DNA of 64,000 bases. Source: Adenophora triphylla var. japonica (Eukaryota > Streptophyta > Magnoliopsida > Asterales > Campanulaceae). The position numbers and the translations under genes are program-made. Positions 35,501 to 48,175 of this stretch are shown here, piece after piece. Each line of letters starts with the position of its first letter. Within the stretch, counting starts at the first letter, position 1. Under the pieces are notes generated by a model that was given only the letters and a program-made list of their open reading frames with translations, did no database searches and had not been told where the DNA came from. Where the stretch lies: the NCBI GenBank assembly GCA_022495995.1, contig JAFEMH010001482.1, positions 248,001-312,000 on the forward strand. Reading direction: 5' to 3'.

Positions 35501-36535
35501 TCGCACCTATTTGGCCTGTTCCCGGGGCACACAATTACAGTTGAGAAAACTCCCGACTTCAGTAAAGCTGCAGACTATACACTCGTCAAAAGAGGTGCGT
35601 ATACACTTATAATTTCCACTCTCAAAATTCAAGCTGATTACGATGAAAGTAGCATATTTATTGATCTTGTGAAACAGGGGAAGAGGGTCCTGGATGGTCA
35701 ACTACATGGAAAGCGGCCCTGTGGGCACGCCTTCACAACAGCGAGCATGCATATAGGATGGTCAAACATTTGTTTGACTTGGTCGATCCAGATCATGAAA
35801 GTGATTACGAAGGAGGATTATACAGTAACCTGTTCACAGCCCATCCCCCTTTCCAGATTGATGCCAACTTCGGGTAAGTATCATATATAGATCCAGGGCA
35901 TGTGTAGTCGAATTGCACATACTGCACAAAAGTCTGACTTTTATAGTACATGATGTGTTACATTTTATAGTAACATGAGTTACATGTTATAGTAAAATGA
36001 GTTACATCGCAAAATCCGACTTTTATGGTACATGAATTACATTTTACAGTAAGATGAGTTACATGTTATGCTGCTAGTAAGATAGGTAACATTTTACTTG
36101 GACTTCTGTACAGTTAAATTGCACAGGCCCCAAATTTAGTACATGTAATGCATGTAAACTAAACAGCTTTTTAGAATTAAGCTGCTAATGTTTACCCTTT
36201 CTGGTGATAGTTTTTGTTCAGCAGTTGCTGAAATGCTTGTCCAAAGCACTGTAAAGGATCTGTACTTGCTTCCTGCTCTTCCACGAGATAAGTGGGCGAA
36301 TGGCTGCGTTAAAGGCTTGAAGGCGCGTGGAAATGTGACTGTCAGTATCTCTTGGAGCGAAGGCGACTTACATGAATTTGGGGTTTGGTCAAACAGTCAA
36401 GATGCTATAAAGAACTTGCATTATAGAGGAACAACAATTACAACAACATTATCAGCTGGAAAAGTATACACATTCAACAAGAACCTTAAATGCATAAAGA
36501 TATCAGCTTTCTCAGAAGCCGAGTATCTCTTATAA
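32540..36535 (+). CDS. FUC95A: Alpha-L-fucosidase 2 (GH95), ten exons
   Basis: Exons 32540-32750, 33050-33195, 33321-34174, 34308-34440, 34671-34829, 34912-35136, 35244-35345, 35459-35594, 35678-35873 and 36211-36535. All introns are GT-AG and the joined frame is open for 828 codons plus stop, close to the length of plant GH95 enzymes such as Arabidopsis AXY8/FUC95A. That enzyme removes alpha-1,2-linked fucose from xyloglucan side chains in the wall. Motifs: GNGRLGAM (residues 50-57), NEDTLW (70-75), NLQGIWN (390-396), [10 protein letters not shown] (410-419), DMSIIKEIF (around Glu566) and PFQIDANFG (Asp717). By order and motif, Asn410, Asn412, Glu566 and Asp717 correspond to the catalytic Asn, Asn, Glu and Asp described for bifidobacterial AfcA (from memory). 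I see no obvious signal peptide, although the Arabidopsis enzyme works in the apoplast. The gene looks intact. Introns carry a long poly-T run (34183-34209), TA repeats and GAGTTACAT-type repeats. Confidence 0.96.
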
Positions 36536-36899
36536 ACACGTCGGTTTGGTCTATTTCAGGTATACCCGTATCAGTATTTTTCAGTATCAAGGCAATCTGC
36601 TTTGATTTCAATAATGAACACCAGTTTTGTCTACGCGTTCTAATTGATGTTTCTGAGCACTCTGCAGAAAATGCATGAGTATCTTAATAAAATTTGATTA
36701 TTTGTTTTCATTGTTGTAATTCTGTTTCTGATGAATATTTATGTTCTTCTTGCCATGATCTGAGTCGAATCAGCTCAATATACTATAGAAAATCATGGAA
36801 AACGAGAACAAATATCTTTACTCTATATTTTGCAACATATTTATTTGGGACAATACCTTTCAGAATATTCTTGCAATCGTTTTGCCCTATTACAGTACA
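36536..36899 (+). terminator. 3' UTR and polyadenylation region of the fucosidase gene
   Basis: AT-rich stretch after the stop with an AATAAA at 36686-36691, about 150 bases downstream. It ends where the Gypsy array is inserted (target site GTAGT at 36900). Confidence 0.55.
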
Positions 36900-37439
36900 G
36901 TAGTTGATGTAGGAGGCTGGGATCCAGGCGCACGCCTCAGCATTCACCAGCTGGCCGCCCCACGGAGCTGCAACAGGCGAGAACTTACGAACTTACTGAC
37001 GGCCAGGCGGCAGCCTCAAGCCAGCCTAGGCGCACGCCTCACCGGGGTATCAACAAGCCACCAGCTACTGGAGGCCAGGCGGGCGCCTGACCCTTCCCCA
37101 GGCGAGCGCCTCAACGACGGGAGGCCTGTTTCTTTGTTTCGTTTGTTGTTGATGTTTGAAACTTTGAGTAGGGGTATTTTAGTCTTTGTTTTGATATTTC
37201 GTTTTAGGGTTTTGAAGGAAGTATTTAAGCATCCTTATGACTTTGAATAACTTAGTTTTTATGATATAATTTTGAAGGGTTTTCTCTTATTTCCCGGTGG
37301 ATTCCAGTTTATCGTTTTCTAGGGTTCATTGCTGGTGAACTCTTGTGTTTAGCGTTTGCTATTCACGAATATTGCTTCCGTGCTGCGTCAGTTGGTATCA
37401 GAGCAGGCTTTATCCTATCTTTTCATCACTGAATCATTA

Positions 37440-38940
37440 TGGGGGATCAAGCAACAAAGGCAGATGTCGATGGCATAACCACCGCTATTGCCGCCTTGAC
37501 CAGATTGCAGCGTTGGTGGCTGCTCAACAAACTCAGAACGCTCGTGCTAATCGAAACCGTGGTGGCGAAAGAGACAGGGAGGTTGAACCAGTTCAACGTC
37601 CTAGAAGGGTAGAAAATCGGGATGAAGAGGGATCCAGTTCCAGTTCTGACGACGAGGTTGATGACGCTGAAGGGCCGGGTCAGAGTGATAATTGACACCG
37701 CCAAGATTATAGAATTAAGGCTGACATTCCTTTATTCTATGGGACCATGGGGATTGATGATTTTCTGGATTGGCAGAATAATGTTGATCGATTTTTCGAG
37801 GTTATGGGGGTACCTACGAATAAACAGGTAAAGATGGTGGCGATCCGATTGAAGAGTACTGCTGCGGTCTGGTGGAAAAAATTTGTTGATCAGAGACGAC
37901 GGCAAGGAAAGGGGTCAATTAAAACCTGGAGGCGTATGAAGCAGATGATTTCGGAGCGATTTTACCGGCAGATTATGAACAGATTCTATATAAGTTGTAT
38001 CTCAACTGTGTGCAGGACAAGAGAACGGTTGATGAATATACTACTGAATTTCAGAGTTATACAGCGCAGGTTAGGGTTGAGGAGACCGAGGATCAGAAAG
38101 TTGCTCGTTATATTAACGGCCTGAAAGGTTCGATATAGGAAAAGATGGGTTTACATCAGGTTTGGACTTTGATGGACGCTTCCACTCTGGCCCTGAAAGC
38201 TGAACTTATGGAGAAGTCGAGTTCGAAAAATTTTACCCCTTTTCACAGATTTCCACAACAGGGTAGTTCTGAAGCAGGAACTGATAAGGACCCAACTCCG
38301 CAGGCTAAGAGTACCGGCAACACTAGCAGTACTGCAGAGAACAAAACTCCAACACAGAAAGCAGTCTGTATGCCAAACCAATAGGGGATAAGTGTTTTCG
38401 TTGTGGTGGACAAGGTCATGAGTCGAACGTTTGCCCCACCCGGCGAACCGCCGCAGTGCATGAGGAAGACGAGGAAGAACCCGAAGTTTATGAGTATGAA
38501 GGGGTCGAATTTGCTAAAGAGGAGTCTGAGGAGAGAGTCGGGTGTGTGCTTCAACAAATACTGCTTTCTTCCAAAGACGAGGGCCAACGGAAAAATCTGT
38601 TGAGAGCACATTGTTCTGTTAACAACAAGGTATGTAATTTGATTATTGATAATGGTTGTACTGAAAATCTTGTTTCGCAGAAATTGGTTGAAATTTTATG
38701 GTTAAAGACTGAACCTCATGAGAAACCTTATAGTTTGGGATGGGTGAATAAAGGTTCAGAACTCAGGGTATCACGGACTTGCAGGGTTCCTATTTCTATT
38801 GGCAAACATTATAAGGAGTAGGTTGTTTGTGACGTTCTGAATATGGATGTCTGTCATATATTGCTTGGTCGCCCTTGGCAGTATGATCATGACATTACTT
38901 ATCGGGGAAATGATAATGTGATGATGTTCACATGGGGAAA
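37440..38940 (+). pseudogene. Gag-protease remnant, first internal region of the array
   Basis: Frame-broken gag: a basic/Arg-rich N-terminus (QTQNARANRNRGGERDREVE), a core with DFLDWQNNVDRFFEVMGVP and IRLKSTAAVWWKKFVDQRR, a CCHC knuckle near 38394 (CFRCGGQGHESNVC), and a protease with the active-site variant LIIDNGCTENLVS near 38640. The start of RT is present in the next segment, near 39100-39190 ([18 protein letters not shown]). Several frameshifts and a stop near 38136 separate the parts. Non-functional. Confidence 0.8.
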
Positions 38941-39189
38941 CATAAAATTGCTATAGCTCCTGTACTACGTTTTAAGAAACAGGTTGAGAAGGAAAAGCCG
39001 GTCGTGATGCTTATACAGAACGAGAAATATCTGACAGCAGCTATTGAAGAAGCAGAGTACTTTTGTCCGATAGTGATTAAAGGGCTGTTGGGTTCTATTA
39101 GTGTAGAGATCGAGATGCCGAGAGATATTGAAGAACTTCTTTCAGGGTTTCAGGAGTTGCTTTCTGACGAGTTGCCTAATGAGCTCCCT

Positions 39190-39382
39190 CCTATGAGGGA
39201 CAAGAAGCTGCAACCTCGCAAGTATGGGCCTTTCAAAGTGACCAGAAAAATTAATGGCAATGCTTATGTGGTGGCTCTTCCCGATGATTTGAACATTTCT
39301 AATACGTTCATTGTTGCTGATATGTATGAGTACCACGCGGATAGAGTTCTTTATCACGATGAGAACTCGGGGTGGAGGAGAC
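39190..39382 (+). pseudogene. Integrase C-terminus fused to RT start by deletion
   Basis: Directly after the RT N-terminal PPMRD motif the frame reads [45 protein letters not shown], the C-terminal end of a Gypsy integrase. All of RT, RNase H and the integrase core are therefore missing, with the frame kept across the joint. The polypurine-like GGTGGAGGAGAC follows, then the second LTR. Confidence 0.85.
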
Positions 39383-39851
39383 TGATGTAGGAGGCTGGGA
39401 TCCAGGCGCAGGCCTCAGCATTTACCAGGCGGCCGCCCACGGATGCACGACGAGGCGAGAACTTGCGACGGCCGGGCGGCGGCCTCGAAGCCGGCTGGCG
39501 CATGCCTCAGGGTATCAACAAGCCGCGGCCTACCGGAGGCCGAGCGGCCCGACCCTTCCCGAGCGAGCGCCTCAACGACGGGAGGCCTGTTTCTTTGTTT
39601 CGTTTGTTGCTGATATTTGAAACTTTGAGTAGGGGTATTTTAGTCTTTGTTTTGATATTTCGTTTTAGGGTTTTGAAGGGAGTATTTAAACATCCTTATG
39701 ACTTTGAATAACTTAGTTTTTATGATATAATTTTGAAGGGTTTTCTCTTATTTCCTGGTGGATTCCAGTTTATCGTTTTCTAGGGTTCATTGCTGGTGAA
39801 CTCTTGTGTTTAGCATTTGTTATTCACGAATATTGCTTCCGTGCTGCGTCA

Positions 39852-41871
39852 GTTGGTAACAGAGCAGGCTTTATCCTGTCTTTTCATCACTGAATCATTA
39901 TGGGGGATCAAGCAACAAAGGCAGATGTCGATGGCATAACCACCGCTATTGCCGCCTTGACAACACAGATTGCAGCGTTGGTGGCTGCTCAACAAACTTA
40001 GAAAGCTCGTGCTAATCGAAACCGTGGTGGCGAAAGAGACAGGGAGGTTGAACCAGTTCGACGTCCTAGAAGGGTAGAAAATCGGGATGAAGAGGGATCC
40101 AGTTCCAGTTCCGACGACGAGGTTGATGACGCTGAAGAGCCGAATCAGGGTGATAATCGACACTGCTAAGATTATAGAATTAAGGCTGACATTCCTTTAT
40201 TCTATGGGACTATGGGGATTGATGATTTTTTGGATTGGCAGAATAATGTTGATCAATTTTTTGAGGTTATGGAGGTACCTACGAATAAACAGGTAAAGAT
40301 GGTGGCAATCCGATTGAAGAGTACTGCTGCGGTCTGGTGGGAAAAACTTGTTGATCAGAGACGACGGCAAGGAAAGGGGCCAATTAAAACCTGGAGGCGT
40401 ATGAAGCAGATGATTCGGAGCAATTTCTACCGGCAGATTATGAGCAGATTCTATATAAGTTGTATCTCAACTGTGTACAGGGCAAGAGAACGGTTGATGA
40501 ATATACTATTGAATTTCAGAGGTATACAGCACGGGTTAGGGTTGAGGAGACCGAGGATCAGAAAGTTGCTCTTTATATTAACGGCCTAAAAGGTTCGATA
40601 TAGGAAAAGATGGGTTTACATCAGGTTTGGACTTTGACGGACGCTTCCACTCTAGCCCTGAAAGCTGAACTTATGGAGAAGTCGAGTTCGAAAAATTTTA
40701 CCCCTTTTCACAGATTTCCAAAACAGGGTAGTTCTGAAGTAGGAACTGATAAGGACCCTACTCCGTAGGCTAAGAGTACCGGCAGCACTAGCAGTACCGC
40801 AGAGAACAAAACTCCAACACAGAAGGCAGTAAATCCGTATGCCAAACCAATAAGGGATAAGTGTTTTCGTTGTGGTGGACAAGGTCACAGGTCGAACGTT
40901 TGCCCCACCCGGCGAACTGCTGCAATTCTGCATGAGGAAGACGAGGAAGAACCCGAAGTTAATGAGTATGAAGGGGTCGAATTTGCTAAAGAGGAGTCTG
41001 AGGAGAGAGTCGGGTGTGTGCTTCAACAAATACTACTTTCTTCCAAAGACGAGGGCCAACGGAAAAATCTGTTGAGAGCACACTGTTCTGTTAACAACAA
41101 GGTATGTAATTTGATTATTGATAATGGTTGTACTGAAAATCTAGTTTCGCAGAAATTGGTTGAATTCTTAGAGTTAATGACTGAACCTCATGAGAAACCT
41201 TATAGTTTGGGATGCGTGAATAAAGGTTCAGGACTTAGGGTATCACGGACTTGCAGGGTTCCTATTTGTATCGGCAACCATTATAAGGAGGAGGTTGTTT
41301 GTGACGTTCTGAATATGGATGTCTGTCATATATTGCTTGGTCGCCCTTGGCAGTATGATCATGACATTACTTATCGGGGAAAGGATAATGTGCTGATGTT
41401 CACATGGGGTAAACATAAAATTGCTATAGCTCCTGTACTGCGTTTTGAGAAACAGGTTGAGAAGGAAAATCCAGTCGTGATGCTTATACAGAACGAGAAA
41501 GATCTAACAGTAGCTATTGAAGAAGCAGAGTACTTTTGTCCGATTGTGATTAAAGGGTTGTTGGGTTCTATTAGTGTAGAGATCGAGATGCCGAGAGATA
41601 TTGAAGAACTTCTTTAAGGATTTCAGGAGTTGCTTTCTGACGAGTTGCCTAATGAACTCCCTCCTATGAGGGACAAGAAGCTGCAACCTCGCAAGTATGG
41701 GCCTTTCAAAGTGACTTGAAAAATTAATGACAATGCTTATGTGGTGGCTCTTCCCGATGATTTGAACATTTCTAATACTTTCAATGTTGCTGATATGTAT
41801 GAGTACCACGCGGATGGAGTTCTTTATCATGATGAGAACTCGGGGTCGAGTTCTTTAGAGGTGGAGGAGAC
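39852..41871 (+). pseudogene. Second internal region of the array, same deletion
   Basis: Near-copy of the first internal region: gag core (40212-40589), zinc knuckle CFRCGGQGHRSNVC near 40864, protease LIIDNGCTENLVS near 41113, and the same RT-to-integrase joint near 41670, with its own stops (near 41617 and 41718). Differences from the first copy are scattered substitutions and small indels. The shared deletion shows that the tandem copies derive from one already defective element. Confidence 0.88.
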
Positions 41872-42859
41872 TGATGTAGGAGGCTGGGATCCAGGCGCAC
41901 GCCTCAGCATTCACCAGGCGATCGCCCCACGGAGCTGCAACAGGCGAGAACTTACTAACGGCCAGGCGGCAGCCTCAAGCCAGCCTAGGCGTGCGCCTCA
42001 CCGGGGTATCAACAATCCACCCGGCCTCGGAGGCCGAGGCGGGCGCGGACCCTTCCCCAGGCGAGCGCCTCAACGACGGGAGGCCTGTTTCTTTGTTTCG
42101 TTTGTTTCTGATGTTTGAAACTTTGAGTAAGGTTATTTTAGTCTTTGTTTTGATATTTTGTTTTAGGGTTTTGAAGGGAGTATTTAAACATCCTTATGAC
42201 TTTGAATTACTTAGTTTTTATGATATAATTTTGAAGGTTTTTCTCTTATTTCCATGTGGATTCCAGTTTATCGTTTTCTAGGGTTCATTGCTGGTGAACT
42301 CTTGTGTTTAGCGTTTGCTATTCACGAATATTGCTTCCGTGCTGTGTCAGTAGTATACTACGAGTACTATGTAAAATTAAGAAGATTATTTAGCTCGGTT
42401 AGGAAGATTATTACTATTATCTTGGGCATTCTAGGTAAATTAGTATCATTAGAATTTAAATGTATATTTGTAATCTCCTATTCAAGTAACAATGGAGTAC
42501 CAATGCCGTCTATAATAAATATATTTGTATATATTTTATTATTAAATATTCTTTTAAATCTTGTATTAGTTAATTTTCTAATAGGATTACTATTGTATAG
42601 TTTCCTTATTTGATTTATATAAAATAGCTTGGAAACACTGCTCCTCTAGTATAAATATATATCTCTTGTTATTAATAAAATTGAGTAATTTATATCAATT
42701 ATCTTTCTCCCATTTATGAATTGACTTCGTTTAACCATCATTTATTCTATTATGATATCAGAACCATAATGGTTCTTCTTCGCCAAAATATGCGGCAAAA
42801 CCATAAGCCGCCCCACCCTATCACCACCACACACTTCCACCATCCAAACCCTACCCTCC

Positions 42860-43735
42860 TAAATCTCACCACCCTCGGCAAAAACCCTAAGTCGAAACCT
42901 ATCCTAAACACCACCACCCACTTTCGCCTCTCCACCTCCAACACCACCATCGACTCAATCCTCCTTAGTCGAAACCCTTACTTCACCACCCAACATCAAA
43001 ACTCTACTCCTAAATCACCACTAACATCGGCTCAACCCCTTAGCCGAAACCTCTCTCCAACCTCTTTCTCGTCAAACGAAGACCAGTACCCTCGGCTCAA
43101 CCCCTTGGCTGAAACTCCTCCTACTTCAAACTTCATCTCAAAAATACAACCCTATTATATATAAACCCTCCTTATTGAATCTTCTTGCTTTCGCCACCAT
43201 CAAAAGCCTCTCTCTCTCTCTCTCTCTATTCTATTAAACCATCCTTGTCGAAACCCCTTGCTTCCGCCGCCATCAAAAGTCTCTCCTCCAAACCTCCACC
43301 CTCGGCACAACCCAAAGCCGAAAATCCTTCTCCATCCTCTATGTATCACAAACCCTAATTATACATACGCCTATACTCCATAACCACCCACCATAAAACC
43401 CCATCCTCTTAAATCATACCACCATCGACATATGTTGAAACCCACAGACTAACGCCACCCTTGGCATCTTATGACCTCCACACTACATGATCAACAACTT
43501 GTTCAAAAAAAACTGCTCACCAACCTATTACAAAACCTGCCCCGCCCCACCCTTGGCCTTCTTTGGTCTCAAAGCCGAAAACCCTAACACTGCAACCTAT
43601 TCCACCTCGCCTTTGGCCTCCTTTGGGATCAAAGCCGAAAACTCTAACACCACAACTTGCTTCTGCCACTCACCATCAAAACTCTACCCTTCTAAACCAT
43701 CACAACTCTCGACTTAACCACCCTTAGCCGAAACC
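42860..43735. repeat. Dispersed CGGC...GCCGAAA units
   Basis: A motif of about 25 bases, of the form CTCGGCNNAACCC-(C)TTAGCCGAAACC, recurs near 42873, 43030, 43090 and 43300 and more degenerately near 43555, 43613 and 43720. Its ends CGGC and GCCG form an inverted repeat around the variable centre. No coding role is evident. Confidence 0.6.
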
Positions 43736-44309
43736 CATTCACACAAACATATCTTCACAAATGCCGCCACCATCCTTCTCGAATAGGTGGATCAACAACC
43801 CCCCTCAAAAGGTCTTTTCGGCTGCCACATCACAAAGCACCACCACCCTTCACCATTTATGGCTTCCATCCGGTGCTCACCACCTTTGGTACAAACCCAA
43901 TAGTCAAGTTTCTGCACCAACCTTGGCCACTTATGGCACCTTAAATGGCAACAATGTCTCCGGTGGGAACAACCATTTATTGATGACACAACCCTATTTG
44001 TCGCCACACATAGCACCTCCACCCTTTGCCATTTATGGTTTCCATCTGGTGCTCACCACCATTGGCACAACCCTAATAGTCAAGTTTCTTCACCAACGTT
44101 GGCCTCTTATGGCGCCTCTAATGGCAATAACTCTATTTATTAATGACACAACCATATTTGCCGCCACACCCCAGCAGCACCACCTTTGTCCTCCTCTAGT
44201 CTCAACCTAAGGTGCATCACTACCCTTGGCCTCTTATGGTCCCCACTCACCACCTATTCAACAACCTGTTACACCACATGATCAACCCCATGTTCAAACA
44301 CCTGCTCAC

Positions 44310-44465
44310 CCACCTGTCTCACAATCTATCTCATAACTTTCCTCACAACTTGCCTCACAACCTGTCTCACAACTTACCTCACAACTTATCTCTCAACCTA
44401 CCTCACAACTTGCCTCACAACCTGCCTCACAACCTGTCTAACAACTTATCTCACAGCATGCCTAA
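44310..44465. repeat. 12-bp minisatellite (CCTCACAACTTG type)
   Basis: About a dozen tandem 12-base units (CTCACAACTTRC with variants), which in one plus frame would encode repeats of Leu-(Ser/Pro)-His-Asn. It lies inside the low-complexity LTR element. Confidence 0.85.
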
Positions 44466-45745
44466 CATCCAGTCTCACATTTACTGTCACATCTACACTC
44501 TGTAGCACAACTTATACCTGTCCTACAAACACACAACGGATACATACCCCACTCCATCCACTAGCTAGTGCTCGGTTCATCTCATCACTCTTCGATATTG
44601 AATTTCTCCGAGGATCGTCCATCTTGCGCGGGCATATATGGAATATATTTGTTAATATTTTATTATTAAAAATTCTTCTGTATCTTGTATTAGTTACTTT
44701 CCTAATATGATTACTATTATAGTTTCCTTATTTAATGTATATAGAATAGCTTGAAATCACGTCTCCTCTATCATAAATATGTACCTATTGTTATTAATAA
44801 AATTGAGATTCATAAAAATTCTCTTTTTCTCAGGTCTATCAATCCTTTATTCTATAACCTTCCACCATTCGCCATTATTTCCATATGGTATTAGAGGTCT
44901 GATTTGGCGAAGTTACGAGTTCGAGTTATATCGCTTACATTCTGAAATGTTGTGTATAGTGACACTAAGTATACTCTTTCCGTCCCACTTGAAATAGGAT
45001 TCTTGGTCCCGACACAGATATTAAGAAAAAAATATTAGTGTATTAGGTGTTGTGATTATGGAAAGTGAGGTAGGAGAGGAAAAGCGGGGTTAGAGGTAGC
45101 CATTTCGCGAACCGAGCCGGCTAATCGGCCGATTTTGAACCGGTCAAAACCCTGAAAAACCGGTCAACGCGGTTGAACCGGACCGGCTTAACCGAAACCG
45201 AGTTTTTGATGGGTCGGTTATGGTTGGTAGGTAAGGGAAACCGGTCCAACCGCCGGTTAAAACCGACGGTTAAACTGCCGGTTGAACCGGCAATTGAACC
45301 GGCAATATTTGGAATTCAAATGATCATATGACCGTTAGGCACTTGGGCATTTGGGCTGGGCTCATGACCGTTGGGCGGCTAGGCCTCAACGGCTACTTCC
45401 TTTGGTCGGGGCACTCCTCATGCGGCCTCCTGCACCTCCTAGTTTGCCTGCCTGTGCGCCTGTCCCCCCCCCCTCTTTCCAGTTAGTTAGTAACGAATTT
45501 AACCAAAAAAAAAATTGACTAATTAAAACTAACTATAAATATCACCTCCCATTTTATTTTCACATTATTTCTCTCTACTCTTTCTCTTCTACTCTCAAAT
45601 ATTCACATATTATCTTACTCTCATTCAATTTCCAGTTAAATATTACCTCATTTTCAGTTAGTTTTCTAACAAAATTAGTGTTTTCTTCATTTTCATTCAT
45701 TTTTAAGCTAGATTTCATTTTCAATCTTCATTTTTCCTAACCCAA

Positions 45746-47939
45746 ATGGCTTCAAACCAAAGAAGAAGCAATTTAGGCAAGGAACATGTTGGTTCTTCCT
45801 CCCCCAACGATGATTTTGGTTATCAAAATCCAAATACCCAACAAAGTGAGGAAGAAGAAGTTGTTGAAATTGAAAGTGGTGGTAGTAGGAGGGGTAGGGG
45901 GACGAGCTAGGGGAGGTGGTCGGGGTCGGGGACAACGTTAACCGCCTCAACCTCCTAGAGAAAGAGAGCCGCAATCCGATACTTTCGCGATCTATTTCAC
46001 AAAAAGAAAAATTACTCCCGAAGATGACTATAATCTTAAAGTACATTGCAACTATTGTTCCAAAGTTTACTCATTCAAAAGAGGCGAAGGGCATGGGATG
46101 CTCAACTGGCATACCGCGTCAAAACATCCCGAGAAACTTGGCATTTCCACTAATCAAACACAATTACAATATCAACATAGTTCGGGTTCGGGTACACAAG
46201 GTTCGTCTTCCCCTTCCGTCCTTTTTAAATTTGATAAGTGGGTTTATAGGGATGAACTAACCAAATTAGTTTGTGTTAAAGGCCTTCCTTTTAATTTTGC
46301 GGATGATGATTATTATGGAAATTTTGTTCGACTTTCTTTAAATCCCGCCGCCACGAGAATACCACGTACGAATCTCGTACGTGATATTACTAGAGTGGTG
46401 AAAAGATATAAAAAAAAGATTTAATTGGTGTTTTATCAAATTTAGAAAACAAAGTTTCAATTTGTGCCGATGGTTGGAGTGATCATTGGCAAAGAAATAC
46501 TTATTTGGGCGTTACTTGCCATTGGATAGATAATTCATGTACTATCCAAAAAAGATTAATTTCTTATAAAGATTTTGAGCCACCGCATTCTGCGAAAAAT
46601 ATTTGTGCAAAATTGCTTGAGATTTTTGTTGAGCGTATGGTATTTTGAATAAAATATTTACTATTTCATTTGACAACGCAAGTGCTAATGCGGCTAGTTT
46701 ACCCGAATTAATTACCGTTTGTCAACCCTCACTTGTTGGTAAGTTTTTTCATATTAGATGTTTATGTCATATTATTAACTTATGTGTTAGAGATGGTTTG
46801 AAAGCATAAGAGGTTTATTTTAAACCAATTAGACAATGTATTCAATTTATTTCTAATAAAAATTAATACAAAAAATGGATCAAAATTTTAAGAAGTAAAG
46901 GTGTGGCGGACAAATATTTTACTTACGATGTTCCAACTAGGTGGAATTCCACCTAAAAAATGTTAACTGATGGTTTAGCTTATAAAGATCTCCTTATGCA
47001 ACTTTTTATGTAAACTGGCTATAATGAACCTCTACTTGCTTATCAATGGAATGCATGCACTAATTTATGTGAACTGTTAAAGATTTTCAATACCAACTTC
47101 CGTTTTGGTGCTTGAGCATTGTGTTGCAATTGTTACTAGTTTTAACAATTTAAGACAATGTCATGTTTTAAAAGATTGCATTGTTTCCATGAGAGAAAAG
47201 TAGCTTAAATATTTTGACACTATTCCGTCTCTCTTTTTGGTTGCAAAGTTATTAGATCTCCGAGTTAAATTGGATGATTTAGAGTGAATTGTAGCCTATT
47301 ATTATTTGAAGTTATATCCCGATGGTGACGGTGATAATGAACTTCCGTCAATTATTGTTCAAAATACAAAAAAATGATTTGGTGAACCTTTTTAATGAGT
47401 ATAATGGCTTATATGGAAACACTTCTCAAAGTCAACAATATGAAGATGCTTCCTCTATTTTTCAATGAAGTTCTTCTAGTGGGGATCCATATAGTTTTTT
47501 TGCAAATTTGTATAGTAAAAAACGTGGTCCTTCTCGAGGTTCATCTTCACCATCATCAAACATTCCCGTGGAGTTAGAAACATATTTCACTACCAACTTT
47601 GAATTAAATCAAGACTCAAATTCAAATGAATTTGATGTTTTACAATGGTGGTCAAGAAGGAAAGAAATTTATCATATACTTTCAATGGTTGCAAAAGAAG
47701 TCTTAGCCTCTCCCGCTTCAACGGTGGCGGTTGAATTGACATTTAACGTTGGAGAAAATGTTTTGAATGAAAGACGTTCCCAACTAACTAGTAAAAACTT
47801 GGAACATCAACTCTTACTTGGCGATTGGGTTAGAGCGAAAAAAAGATAACAAGACTTGCCTTATGAAGAGGATCGTTTATTATCGGATCCAAAATATCAA
47901 TACAATGTCGAGTACTCCACGAAAAGTAGTGATGATTGA
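45746..47939 (+). pseudogene. hAT transposase, inactive
   Basis: Read through several frames. N-terminus MASNQRRSNLGK with an acidic and Gly/Arg-rich linker; BED zinc finger CNYCSKVYSF...GHGMLNWHTASKHP near 46040-46130; catalytic core with ICADGWSDHW (46460) and FDNASANAA (46670); the conserved RCLCHIINLCVRDGL (46755); VPTRWNST (46930); and the C-terminal dimerisation domain FDVLQWWSRRKEIY...LERRSQL-like, here LNERRSQL (47630-47810). It ends at TGA 47939. Frameshifts lie near 45900, and stops near 46424, 46648, 46954 and elsewhere. Confidence 0.9.
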
Positions 47940-48175
47940 TGAATGAATGATGTTTTAGATTAATTTTTATTTTAATTAGATTAGTTTAGACTTTAGATTA
48001 GGTTCATTTTTATTTAATTGTAATAGTTAGGTTGAGGTAAAGGCTCCTAAATGTCCCCCCTTATTTATAAAATGGTAAGGTTGATTGTCCCCCTCTTTGT
48101 AATTTTATTTTAATTAATAAAATTTAAGGGTACCGTCCCTTTTTTATTTTATATACTTTCATTTCTTTTAAAAAA

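Larger units (their letters stand above)
36905..42349 (+). mobile_element. Tandem Gypsy array: LTR-internal-LTR-internal-LTR
   Basis: Three LTRs (36905-37390, 39383-39851, 41872-42349), all starting TGATGTAGGAGGCTGG and ending GCGTCA or GTGTCA, enclose two internal regions of about 2.0 kb. The whole array is flanked by a single target duplication GTAGT (36900-36904 and 42350-42354), so it came from one insertion that became tandem by recombination, or inserted as a tandem. TGGTATCAGAGCA (37393-37405) is the PBS after the first LTR; the second copy is mutated (TGGTAACAGAGCA). Both internal regions carry the same large deletion joining RT to the integrase end. Confidence 0.95.
42355..44970 (+). 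mobile_element. Low-complexity LTR element, about 2.5 kb, poorly bounded
   Basis: Two similar AT-rich stretches (about 42500-42750 and about 44640-44882) share GTTATTAATAAAATTGAG and a preceding TATAAAT-rich block. Each is followed by a degenerate tRNA-iMet PBS (TGATATCAGAACC at 42753 and TGGTATTAGAGGTC at 44886). Between them lies C/A-rich DNA encoding only Pro/Thr/Asn/His-rich frames with no known domain, so it resembles a LARD-type non-autonomous element. That a PBS-like site follows even the right-hand LTR suggests a once tandem structure. The start at 42355 is just the end of the previous target duplication. Confidence 0.6.

Noticed and set aside
36795..37250. 151-codon frame after the fucosidase gene
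   Set aside because: It crosses the target site and LTR start at 36905; LTR sequence, not a gene.
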